A stretch of DNA of 64,000 bases from Actinomycetes bacterium (GTDB taxonomy: Bacteria; Actinomycetota; Coriobacteriia; Coriobacteriales; Eggerthellaceae). Shown here in pieces: positions 18,286 to 25,333 of the stretch. A model generated the notes under the pieces. That model was not told the DNA's origin. It worked only from the letters and a program-made list of their open reading frames with translations, and ran no database searches. The stretch spans positions 124,001 to 188,000 of the forward strand of contig JAEXAI010000019.1 of assembly GCA_023394615.1 (NCBI GenBank), in the 5' to 3' direction. The translations under genes were made by a program, and so were the position numbers. Position 1 is the stretch's first letter, and each line of letters opens with the position of its first letter.

Positions 18286-18717
18286 ATGGCGAAGGAATTC
18301 GGTGAGCTAAACCGCAAGATGCGCACCCGTGCTGTTATCGGCATCCTGCTGATTGTGTGCGGATTGATAGGTCTGTTGAACAGTTACGCCAACGTGGATT
18401 GGTGGACCGCTGCCGTCGAGGGCGGACAATACGCATCAGGCGCGATAGCCCCCATACTTATAATCTGCCTCGGCGTATACATCGTTTGGGCCATCAGGCA
18501 CGGCAGATTCTACGTAGACGAGCGCAAGTCGGAAAGCAACGAGTTGGCGCTGAGCCGCACCGATCGTCGTATAGCGGGAGTCTGTGGAGGAATTGCGCAG
18601 TATTTCGGCATTGACTCTACCCTCACGCGCGTTGTCACGCTGGTACTCTTTCTTATCGCACCCCTGTTCACAATGGTAGTTTACGTAGTAATTGCTATAG
18701 TTTTACGCAAATCCTAA
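18286..18717 (+). CDS. Second PspC-domain protein
   Basis: 143 residues from ATG 18286, four bases after the previous stop; a longer frame upstream lies wholly inside that gene. Two N-terminal membrane helices at about 15-65 precede a C-terminal PspC domain at about 82-143 (LSRTDRRIAGVCGGIAQYFG, then a terminal helix). The domain order is reversed relative to the preceding protein. The two may form a complex responding to membrane stress. Confidence 0.82.
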   Translation: MAKEFGELNRKMRTRAVIGILLIVCGLIGLLNSYANVDWWTAAVEGGQYASGAIAPILIICLGVYIVWAIRHGRFYVDERKSESNELALSRTDRRIAGVCGGIAQYFGIDSTLTRVVTLVLFLIAPLFTMVVYVVIAIVLRKS

Positions 18718-18750
18718 AGCTCTTTCGGTCCTTGTTTGCCGATTCTCTGG

Positions 18751-18780
18751 TTGGTGCTGATAGTCCTGAACCGTTATAAT
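18751..18780 (+). promoter_or_regulatory. Candidate promoter of the secreted DPBB gene
   Basis: TTGGTG (18751-18756), 18-bp spacer, perfect TATAAT (18775-18780). A 110-nt leader follows, with arms GGGTTTT (18807-18813) / AAAACCC (18836-18842), CGCTG / CAGCG (18847-18851 / 18886-18890) and CGCAAA / TTTGCG (18869-18874 / 18879-18884), the last just before the ribosome-binding site. Confidence 0.6.
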
Positions 18781-18898
18781 TCCGTATCGGCTTTGAAATC
18801 CTTAAGGGGTTTTGAGGCTGCAGCAAACGCAACTTAAAACCCTACCCGCTGCTTTATGATAACGATTACGCAAATGAGTTTGCGACAGCGGAGGAAAT

Positions 18899-19678
18899 TT
18901 GACTCTCGGTTCTAAGACAGGGAACAAAGTGCGCTCTTATACGATGCGTGCGTGCTTTGCAGGCGCGCTCTGCCTAATCGTGGCCGTGTTTATGGCGATG
19001 TTTTTCGGGTCGGGTATTGCGCAAGGTGCTGCTACTGCCGATAGCTCGACTATAGGTTTGGGCGAATCGCGTAGCGTGACGAATTCCGATGATCAGGAAA
19101 ATGGAGCGGACAGGCTGCAGTCGGAGTCTGCGCAAAGCGACAACGATGGGGTTTCCGATGCTTATTCCGTCGACGGCACCAAAGTGAAAGCCAGTTCCGG
19201 CGAATCTCTGAAAAAGGCGACAACCCGTTCCATTTCCGTGAAAGACCCCGACCCCGTGATAGAGCTTGCAGCTGTGGATTACGGCGATGCACGCACGGTG
19301 CAGATTGCGGGATCGATTGGTACCACCGAGCCGCTTGAAACGGCACCCCGCATACAGCCAGACACTTCGGGAGACGAATGGATGGTCGGTCAGGCATCCG
19401 GCTATGACATTGCCAGCTCGTCCACAATCACGCGCTCTGGACGTGCTTTCGATGACCAGTGCGTTACCGTTGCCGTGCCGGAAGGAAAAGAGAGCCTGCT
19501 GGGTTCTGCGGTCGAGATAGTCTATAACGGCAAAGTTGTTATCGCCACCGTTACCGATACGGGCGGCTTTGAGAAATATGGTCGCGCTCTTGATTTGGGT
19601 GGCGGCGTATTCAAGGCTTTCGGTGCTCAGACAACTGCTGACTGGGGCGTTCGCACCGTCCATTATCGCTATCTGTGA
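18899..19678 (+). CDS. Secreted double-psi beta-barrel (RlpA/3D-like) protein
   Basis: 259 residues from TTG 18899, with GGAGG closely upstream. A signal peptide or N-terminal anchor spans about 12-42 (RACFAGALCLIVAVFMAMFF), then a low-complexity Ser/Asp-rich region to about 150. The C-terminal domain at about 160-259 holds ASGYDIASSSTITRSG and VTDTGGFEKYGRALDLG, the double-psi beta-barrel pattern with the catalytic-type Asp of RlpA and 3D-domain murein-active proteins. Likely an extracytoplasmic cell-wall-remodelling factor. It converges with perR, 43 bp apart. Confidence 0.72.
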   Translation: MTLGSKTGNKVRSYTMRACFAGALCLIVAVFMAMFFGSGIAQGAATADSSTIGLGESRSVTNSDDQENGADRLQSESAQSDNDGVSDAYSVDGTKVKASSGESLKKATTRSISVKDPDPVIELAAVDYGDARTVQIAGSIGTTEPLETAPRIQPDTSGDEWMVGQASGYDIASSSTITRSGRAFDDQCVTVAVPEGKESLLGSAVEIVYNGKVVIATVTDTGGFEKYGRALDLGGGVFKAFGAQTTADWGVRTVHYRYL

Positions 19679-19721
19679 GCTACGTCTGGAGCGGAGGCTG
19701 CAGACGAATTAACGCATGGCG

Positions 19722-20147
19722 TTAGGATGGGTCGGTTGACGCATCCTCGGCTTTCTGGCATTCAGGGCATGTGCCCACAAATATCGATGAATGGCTTACA
19801 GCGGAAAAACCCGTGAGTTTGCTTGTCGCCTCATCAGTGGACTCATCATAGGGAATATCGACATTGCACACTTTCCCGCATGTGCGGCACATGATGTGCG
19901 TGTGCGGGTGGGGGAGCCGATCATAGCGATCGGCTCCCGGTACTTCCACGCGCAGGATATCGCCTGCCTCTGCAAGTTTGTTCAGGTTACGGTAGACGGT
20001 GCCTCTGCTGATCTTTTCATCGCGCGCTCGCGCATCCAGGTATATCTGGTCAGCAGTGGGATGGTCGCCGCGCGCCTGTACGGCTTCCATCACCGCATCC
20101 ATCTGCTTCGTGCGTCTTGCGTTTTTTGTCTGAGTGCTCCCGCCCAT
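19722..20147 (-). CDS. perR: Fur-family regulator, probable peroxide sensor PerR
   Basis: 141 residues from the ATG at 20147 (GGGAG upstream); a start 16 codons earlier has no such site. A winged helix at about 10-80 (HPTADQIYLDA, GTVYRNLNKLAEAGDIL) is followed by the metal-binding dimerisation domain with HPHTHIMC, CRTC and a final CPEC, the structural Cys4 zinc site. Placement directly after katA on the same strand argues for PerR rather than iron-sensing Fur. The katA promoter carries a 19-bp inverted repeat that could be its operator. Confidence 0.85.
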   Translation of the reverse strand: MGGSTQTKNARRTKQMDAVMEAVQARGDHPTADQIYLDARARDEKISRGTVYRNLNKLAEAGDILRVEVPGADRYDRLPHPHTHIMCRTCGKVCNVDIPYDESTDEATSKLTGFSAVSHSSIFVGTCPECQKAEDASTDPS

Positions 20148-20176
20148 GGTATGGCTCCCTGAATCTAGTTTTTCGT

Positions 20177-20204
20177 GACCCCTGGTTGTATCCAACCAGG
20201 GGTC
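20177..20204. other. Perfect 12-bp hairpin between katA and perR
   Basis: Arms GACCCCTGGTTG (20177-20188) and CAACCAGGGGTC (20193-20204) with a 4-nt loop. No T-run follows on either strand, so it may stabilise or process the katA-perR transcript, or partly terminate it. Confidence 0.6.
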
Positions 20205-20210
20205 GCTTGG

Positions 20211-21716
20211 CTACTTCAAAGTGGCTGCGATAAGTTCGTTGTTGCCGAGTTTTGATAGCTCAATCACGTGGTTCAAATCAAGGCCGGCTGCTTTCGCAAA
20301 ACGCTCACCGTATTCCGGATCAGCCAAGTAGCAATGAGCGGCATGACGATACTTGAGATTTTCGGTGCAAGGGGCGATGTTCGCGGCGGTATTGCTAATC
20401 AAAACCGCTTTCTTGTCTTCTGTCAAGATGCGCCACAGGTCACCTGGGCCTCGGAAGCAATCATCGCTCGGGTCGTCTTTGGGGTCGTAATTCCACATAG
20501 CCCCGTCCAGATCCAGCGGCGGCTCCATCACTTCGGGCTGAGCGGTCCACGCACCTGCGCTGTTGGGGGTGTAGGGAGCCGTCGCGCCGTAGTTGCCGTC
20601 CACGCGCATGGCACCGTCGCGATGGTAATCGCTCACCGGGCATTTCGCTTGGTTTACAGGAATGAGGTTGTGGTTCACTCCCAAACGGTAGCGCTGAGCA
20701 TCGCCGTAGACGAACAGGCGGCCTTGCAGCAGTTTGTCGGGGGAGAAGCCGATTCCCGGTACCACGTGTGTCGGCGAGAAAGCAGCCTGCTCCACTTCAG
20801 CGTAATAGTTCTCGGGGTTGCGGTTCAACTCCAGCTCGCCCACTTCAATAAGCGGATAGTCGGCGTGGCGCCATACCTTCGTGATATCGAAGGGGTTCTC
20901 ATAGTGGTTCTTTGCCTGTTCCTCGGTCATCACCTGGATGGACAGAGTCCATTTGGGGAAGTTGCCGCTCTCGATGGCGTCGAACAAATCCTTACCATGG
21001 TATTCGCGATCCTCCGCGGTGATTTTCGCCGCTTCTTCGTCGGTCAGGTTCTTGATGCCCTGCTGCGTCTTGAAGTGGAACTTGCACCAGACGCGCTGGT
21101 TATCGGCGTTGTACATCGAATAGGTGTGCGATCCGAAGATATCCATGTTCCTGAAGCTTGCGGGTATGCCGCGATCGCTCATAGTAATGGTTACCTGATG
21201 CAGTGCTTCGGGAAGCATCGTCCAGAAATCCCAGTTGTTCTGAGCTGAGCGGCGGCCAGTGCGCGGGTCGCGTTTCACGGCGTGGTTCAAATCGGCGAAA
21301 TTGTGCGCGTCGCGCAGGAAGAACACGGGAGTGTTGTTGCCAACCAAGTCCCAGTTGCCATCTTCGGTATAAAACTTGGTAGCCACGCCGCGGATGTCGC
21401 GCTCGCAATCGGCTGCACCACGCTCTCCCGCAACGGTGGAAAAGCGTGTGAAGCACTCAGTCACAACGCCGGGCTGCAGAGCTTTTGCCCGCGTGTATTG
21501 GGAAATATCATGGGTGACGGTAAATTTCCCGTACGCGCCCCAACCTTTAGCATGCATGCGGCGCTCGGGAATGAGCTCACGATCGAAGTGGGCCATTTTC
21601 TCCATCAACCAAACGTCTTGCATCATCACCGGCCCACGTGGGCCTGCAGTGACGGAGTTTTCGTTGTCGGCGATGGGTGCGCCTACCTCATTAGTGAGCT
21701 TCTGGTGGTCTGTCAT
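20211..21716 (-). CDS. katA: Monofunctional haem catalase KatA
   Basis: 501 residues from the ATG at 21716, preceded by GGAAGGACG; an upstream in-frame GTG at 21740 is unneeded. Clade motifs are complete: catalytic His in ERRMHAKGWGAYG, active-site Asn in VGNNTPVFFLRD, and haem-ligand Tyr in RLFVYGDAQRYRLG. It decomposes hydrogen peroxide in the cytoplasm, consistent with protection of an anaerobe that also has cytochrome bd. Its strong promoter is at 21778-21806, and perR follows 63 bp downstream. Confidence 0.97.
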   Translation of the reverse strand: MTDHQKLTNEVGAPIADNENSVTAGPRGPVMMQDVWLMEKMAHFDRELIPERRMHAKGWGAYGKFTVTHDISQYTRAKALQPGVVTECFTRFSTVAGERGAADCERDIRGVATKFYTEDGNWDLVGNNTPVFFLRDAHNFADLNHAVKRDPRTGRRSAQNNWDFWTMLPEALHQVTITMSDRGIPASFRNMDIFGSHTYSMYNADNQRVWCKFHFKTQQGIKNLTDEEAAKITAEDREYHGKDLFDAIESGNFPKWTLSIQVMTEEQAKNHYENPFDITKVWRHADYPLIEVGELELNRNPENYYAEVEQAAFSPTHVVPGIGFSPDKLLQGRLFVYGDAQRYRLGVNHNLIPVNQAKCPVSDYHRDGAMRVDGNYGATAPYTPNSAGAWTAQPEVMEPPLDLDGAMWNYDPKDDPSDDCFRGPGDLWRILTEDKKAVLISNTAANIAPCTENLKYRHAAHCYLADPEYGERFAKAAGLDLNHVIELSKLGNNELIAATLK

Positions 21717-22052
21717 GTTATTCGTCCTTCCTCTGGACATTCTGTACTAGATTCCATTACTAAGACTCAATATCGTTAAGATAGCAGCTTAAAATGATAT
21801 AGTCAAGATATCAAATGTGGAGAATTCCCAAACGCGATGATTTTTCATGAACTGTCGAGTGCTGCTGATAAGCGAGAAGGATTGCCGCAAACGGTTTTAA
21901 TCATTTCATCTTGATTAATCCTTGTCGTTTTTCTTGGAACTTGAGCAGCCGGAAATGAGTTGGACATTATTCACCGATATCGTTGAGCTCGATAAAAGGA
22001 GCGACGTGGCGCGTCCCGTAAACGATCTCGAAGAAACGAAGGAGCATTACCC
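21717..22052. other. 336-bp divergent intergenic region
   Basis: Contains the katA promoter and inverted repeat (21778-21813) on the minus side and the leader of the aminotransferase gene on the plus side (AAGGAG at about 22040). No gene is seen in the remainder. Confidence 0.6.
21778..21813 (-). promoter_or_regulatory. katA promoter with overlapping Fur/PerR-like operator
   Basis: On the minus strand TTGACT (21806-21801), 17-bp spacer, TATCTT (21783-21778). The -35 is embedded in the 19-bp inverted repeat TGATATagtcaagATATCA (21795-21813), the length of a Fur-family box. Assignment to the neighbouring PerR is inference. Confidence 0.7.
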
Positions 22053-22907
22053 ATGCAGAACTTGGGGTACTACAACGGCAAGATAGGCCTGCTTGAAGAG
22101 ATGAGCATCCCGATGAACGACCGCGTTTGCTGGTTCGGCGATGGTGTCTACGATGCGGGACCCGCGCGCAATTACAAGATTTTTGCCATCGACGAGCACA
22201 TCGATAGGTTCTTCAACAGCGCGCGGTTAGCGCAAATCAACATTCCCAGCACGAAAGACGAGCTGAAAGATCTGCTGTGCGAACTGGTTGGGAAAGTCGA
22301 GGCGAAGGAGCATTTCGTGTATTACCAGTGCACACGGGGGATGGCACCGCGCAGCCATGATTATGACGAGGATATGGTGGGAAACCTATGGGTGATGATT
22401 AAGCCGCAGGTCATGCCCGATGGTACTGGACGTATACAGCTGCGTACCGAAGAAGACACGCGTTTTTTTCACTGCAACATCAAGACGCTGAACTTGATGC
22501 CCTCTGTGATGTCGGCGCAGCAGGCGCGTCGCGAAGGTGTGTTCGAGACCGTCTACTGGAGGCCCATGGACAATATGAAACGCGTGACCGAATGCGCTCA
22601 TTGCAACGTGAGCATTCTGAAGGACGACAAGCTTTTAACCGCGCCCATCGATAACCTGATTCTGCCCGGCATCGCGCGTGCGCATCTCATAAAAGCATGC
22701 CATACATTGGGCATCGGTGTGTGCGAAGAAGCTTATGATCTGCAGGAAGTCTTCGATGCGCAAGAGATTATGGTGACTAGTTCCAGCAATCTGGTGCTCT
22801 TTGCCGATGCGGTAGACGGGCATTTGGCAGGTGGCAAAGCTCCCCAGATTGCAGAGGCTATTCGTGCGGAAGTCAATCGCGAATTTTCCGAAGCGACGGC
22901 TGTGTAG
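22053..22907 (+). CDS. Class IV aminotransferase, probable D-amino-acid transaminase
   Basis: 284 residues; AAGGAG upstream. The fold-type IV PLP signature is present. The lysine of HCNIKTLNLMPSVM is the expected Schiff-base residue, and ECAHCNVSILKDD with PGIARAHLI match the E-x-x-x-N and substrate-loop regions of D-alanine/D-glutamate transaminases. It would interconvert D-alanine and 2-oxoglutarate with pyruvate and D-glutamate. The D-glutamate cyclase-like gene starts 3 bp after its stop, which supports a D-glutamate role; a branched-chain or 4-amino-4-deoxychorismate role is the alternative. Confidence 0.82.
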   Translation: MQNLGYYNGKIGLLEEMSIPMNDRVCWFGDGVYDAGPARNYKIFAIDEHIDRFFNSARLAQINIPSTKDELKDLLCELVGKVEAKEHFVYYQCTRGMAPRSHDYDEDMVGNLWVMIKPQVMPDGTGRIQLRTEEDTRFFHCNIKTLNLMPSVMSAQQARREGVFETVYWRPMDNMKRVTECAHCNVSILKDDKLLTAPIDNLILPGIARAHLIKACHTLGIGVCEEAYDLQEVFDAQEIMVTSSSNLVLFADAVDGHLAGGKAPQIAEAIRAEVNREFSEATAV

Positions 22908-22910
22908 AGG

Positions 22911-23774
22911 ATGGGTCAAGTCGAGGATATCGTATTGCGCTACTCAAATCGCGGAATGGAGAAGATGCGGCAGTTTTTGCCCGATGACTTCTGCATGAGG
23001 GCTGCGCGCAACATTCTTTCTTGGCCGCGCGGCAGGGTCATCGTGACGACGGGCTTTCATGTCAATGGCGCGCCTGAAACCGACGGCCCGGTCGGGGCTG
23101 CTGTCATCGCGGGAGTGTTGTACTCGTTGGGGTATGTACCCCTCATTGTGTCCGAGGCTGCTTGTTGTGAGTTTTTCGCAGATCGCAGTTTTGCGACAGA
23201 AGCCGTCAATCCTCGATTCAGCTGCGACGACGCCTGCAAGATGCTCGATCGGATTGAGCCGGTCGGTTTGATTTCCATAGAGCGTTGCGGACGGAACAAC
23301 GGCGGCGATTACGCCAATATGCGAGGCGCAAGCGTATTTGAGCATACGGCTGAATTGGACTGGCTGTTCCTGTTGAGCGCGGGCGTCGTACCCAGCGTAG
23401 GGGTGGGGGACGGCGGCAACGAAATCGGCATGGGCTCTATTGCGGGGCATATCAGCAATCAGCTAGGGCTGCGTCCTTGCGTCACGCCCGTAGACAATCT
23501 GGTGATTGCCACTGTTTCGAATTGGGGGGCATACGGTATCGCTGCGTGTTTAGCGAAACTCGCGCGCAAGAACCTATTGCCCACACCGACTGTTCAGCGT
23601 GAGTTTCTGACCAGCATTCTTTCCAAAGGCGCCGTTGATGGCATCAATGGCGAAGGCACTCTTTCCGTGGATGGATTTCCCGCTGAAGTGGGCGAAGGGG
23701 TCATGCGTGACCTGAAGATATGGTCATTGGGCGATGAACGCCTCAGCTACGTGTCAGTAGGACGGGTCGTTTGA
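22911..23774 (+). CDS. D-glutamate cyclase-like protein (DUF4392), C-terminus supplied by a REP element
   Basis: 287 residues from ATG 22911. The sequence GRVIVTTGFHVNGAPETDGP, then AAVIAGVL, ISIERCGRN, GDGGNEIGMG and TVSNWGAYG match the DUF4392 domain, which in the mitochondrial D-glutamate cyclase turns D-glutamate into 5-oxo-D-proline. The preceding gene is a D-amino-acid transaminase 3 bp away, so the pair fits D-glutamate turnover. The last codons (YVSVGRVV) and the TGA stop lie inside a 30-bp REP-like repeat (23750-23779), so the native 3' end has probably been replaced or extended. Confidence 0.75.
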   Translation: MGQVEDIVLRYSNRGMEKMRQFLPDDFCMRAARNILSWPRGRVIVTTGFHVNGAPETDGPVGAAVIAGVLYSLGYVPLIVSEAACCEFFADRSFATEAVNPRFSCDDACKMLDRIEPVGLISIERCGRNNGGDYANMRGASVFEHTAELDWLFLLSAGVVPSVGVGDGGNEIGMGSIAGHISNQLGLRPCVTPVDNLVIATVSNWGAYGIAACLAKLARKNLLPTPTVQREFLTSILSKGAVDGINGEGTLSVDGFPAEVGEGVMRDLKIWSLGDERLSYVSVGRVV

Positions 23775-23831
23775 CACGTCCAAGACACGCCGTTGCGAAA
23801 AACGTGTCAAACGACCCGTCCTACTGACACG
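23750..23831. repeat. Inverted pair of REP-like elements (82 bp)
   Basis: A 30-bp unit at 23750-23779 and its exact reverse complement at 23802-23831 are separated by 22 bp, giving a perfect 30-bp stem that could fold as a long cruciform or RNA hairpin. Both copies have GTAGGACGG where copies 1 and 3 have GTGGGACGG. The arrangement resembles a BIME-like REP doublet; it overlaps the end of the D-glutamate cyclase gene. Confidence 0.92.
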
Positions 23832-23914
23832 CTTCATTGCGCGTAATGCTTGGATTCGCGTTTCCCTCTTGTGATTTGTCGTATACTTGCTTGCATCGAA
23901 AAGAAAGGGAGCGC

Positions 23915-24577
23915 ATGAGCAGCAACATCATCGTCGTCGGATGCGGGCGCGTGGGATCGCAGTTGGCGAACATGCTTTCCGAGAACAACGACAACGTATG
24001 CGTCATTGATAAAAACGCCGATGCGTTCGTGAACTTGGGCCAGTCGTTCAACGGCTCTTTCATACAAGGCGTCGGTTTCGACGAGGAGACCCTGCAGCGC
24101 GCAGGTGTGGAAACATGCGATTGCGTGGCAGCTGTGACCCAGTTCGACAATGCGAACCTGATGATTGCGGAAGTGGCCAGTAGGCTTTTCCACACTCCTC
24201 ACGTGATTGCGCGTCTGTATAACCCAGGTCATGAGCGGGCATATGAGCAGCTGGGTTTGGACTATGTGTGCGGAACGTCGTTGGTGGCCGAGGAAGTGTA
24301 TGCGAAAATTGCATCTGGCCACGGTGCGCACGTTGATAGCTTCGGCGATTTTGAAGTGCTCAGGTTCTCGCTGAACTTGCAATCAAACGGCATGAAGACC
24401 ATCCGCGTATCGCAGCTGGAGCATCCCCACGATGTGCGCATCATCGCATTCCAACGAGCTGACGGCCGAGCCAGCAGCATTCCAACCGGCGAGAGCATTT
24501 TATGCCACGGCGATTCGGTGTTGGCATGCGTGCGCCACACGCTCATCCCGGCATTCGGTAAATGGATGCAAGAGTAG
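23915..24577 (+). CDS. trkA: TrkA-family potassium-uptake regulatory protein
   Basis: 220 residues from ATG 23915 (AAAGGGAG upstream). RCK/TrkA-N Rossmann domain at about 1-130, starting NIIVVGCGRVGSQLAN with the GxGxxG nucleotide site, then an RCK-C domain at about 140-220 (TIRVSQLEHPHDVRI). It would bind NAD(H) or ATP and gate a TrkH/KtrB potassium channel. A second TrkA gene starts 9 bp downstream. No trkH is in the window. Confidence 0.88.
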   Translation: MSSNIIVVGCGRVGSQLANMLSENNDNVCVIDKNADAFVNLGQSFNGSFIQGVGFDEETLQRAGVETCDCVAAVTQFDNANLMIAEVASRLFHTPHVIARLYNPGHERAYEQLGLDYVCGTSLVAEEVYAKIASGHGAHVDSFGDFEVLRFSLNLQSNGMKTIRVSQLEHPHDVRIIAFQRADGRASSIPTGESILCHGDSVLACVRHTLIPAFGKWMQE

Positions 24578-24586
24578 GAGGCGCGC

Positions 24587-25264
24587 ATGTACATCGTTAT
24601 CAACGGCGGCGGCAAAATTGGCGAATACCTAGCCACGATTATGCTTGAAGGTGGCAATGAGGTTGCTATCATCGAAGAGGACCAGGCCACGGCCGATCGT
24701 CTTTCGGGAATACTCAGTGGCCCCTACATGGTTATCTGCGGCGATGGTTGCATGTCGCGTTATCAGGAAGATGCCGACATCAGACGCGCCGATGTCTTCG
24801 TTTCCACTACCGGTCAAGATGACGACAATCTGGTGTCGTGTGAAATCGCCACGCGCGTGTTCAACGTGCCGCGCTGCATCGCACGCGTGAACAGTCCGAA
24901 GAATCTGCGTATTTTCCGCGAGGTTGGCATCGAGTGTGTGTCTTCCACCACGTTGATTGCAAATATCATCGAAGAAGACGCCATGCTGGGCGGCATCAGG
25001 GTGTTAAGCAGCATGACGCATGGCAACGTCGCTCTCAACGAAGTAACCATTCCGCGCATGAAGCACCATGACAACGAAGCGGGCCTTTCGGCGACAGCGG
25101 TGAAACTGCCCGAAGGTTGCCTGTTGGTGGCAGTGTCGCGCGATGACGAAGAGGGCATGGAAGTAGTGGGCAGCGATACTGTGCTCTACCCCGGCGACGT
25201 GGTGGTTTTGGCATCAGACACCGACAAGACATCAGCCGCTCTGACGGCGATCAAGCAGTTGTAG
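24587..25264 (+). CDS. trkA: Second TrkA-family potassium-uptake regulatory protein
   Basis: 225 residues. GGGKIGEYLA is the Rossmann nucleotide-binding loop, followed by IIEEDQ with the acidic residue at the end of beta-2. TrkA-N covers about 1-130 and RCK-C about 140-222 (LPEGCLLVAVSRDDE, PGDVVVLAS). It forms an operon with the preceding paralogue, likely a hetero-oligomeric RCK ring, and purB follows 69 bp later. The membrane subunit must be encoded elsewhere. Confidence 0.88.
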   Translation: MYIVINGGGKIGEYLATIMLEGGNEVAIIEEDQATADRLSGILSGPYMVICGDGCMSRYQEDADIRRADVFVSTTGQDDDNLVSCEIATRVFNVPRCIARVNSPKNLRIFREVGIECVSSTTLIANIIEEDAMLGGIRVLSSMTHGNVALNEVTIPRMKHHDNEAGLSATAVKLPEGCLLVAVSRDDEEGMEVVGSDTVLYPGDVVVLASDTDKTSAALTAIKQL

Positions 25265-25333
25265 AAGGCGATTGCGGCACATTGCCACATCGTGAAAGCG
25301 GCGATGTGCCGCGCAGAAATATGGAGGACTTAC

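Noticed and set aside
18781..18898. ydaO (c-di-AMP) riboswitch
   Set aside because: Gene context would fit but the conserved ydaO sequence blocks are not visible.
20177..20204. Classical rho-independent terminator of katA
   Set aside because: The hairpin is perfect but no T-tract follows on the minus strand.
20268..21248. 326-codon plus-strand frame opposite katA
   Set aside because: katA motifs are complete on the minus strand; the opposite frame has no start signal or domain.
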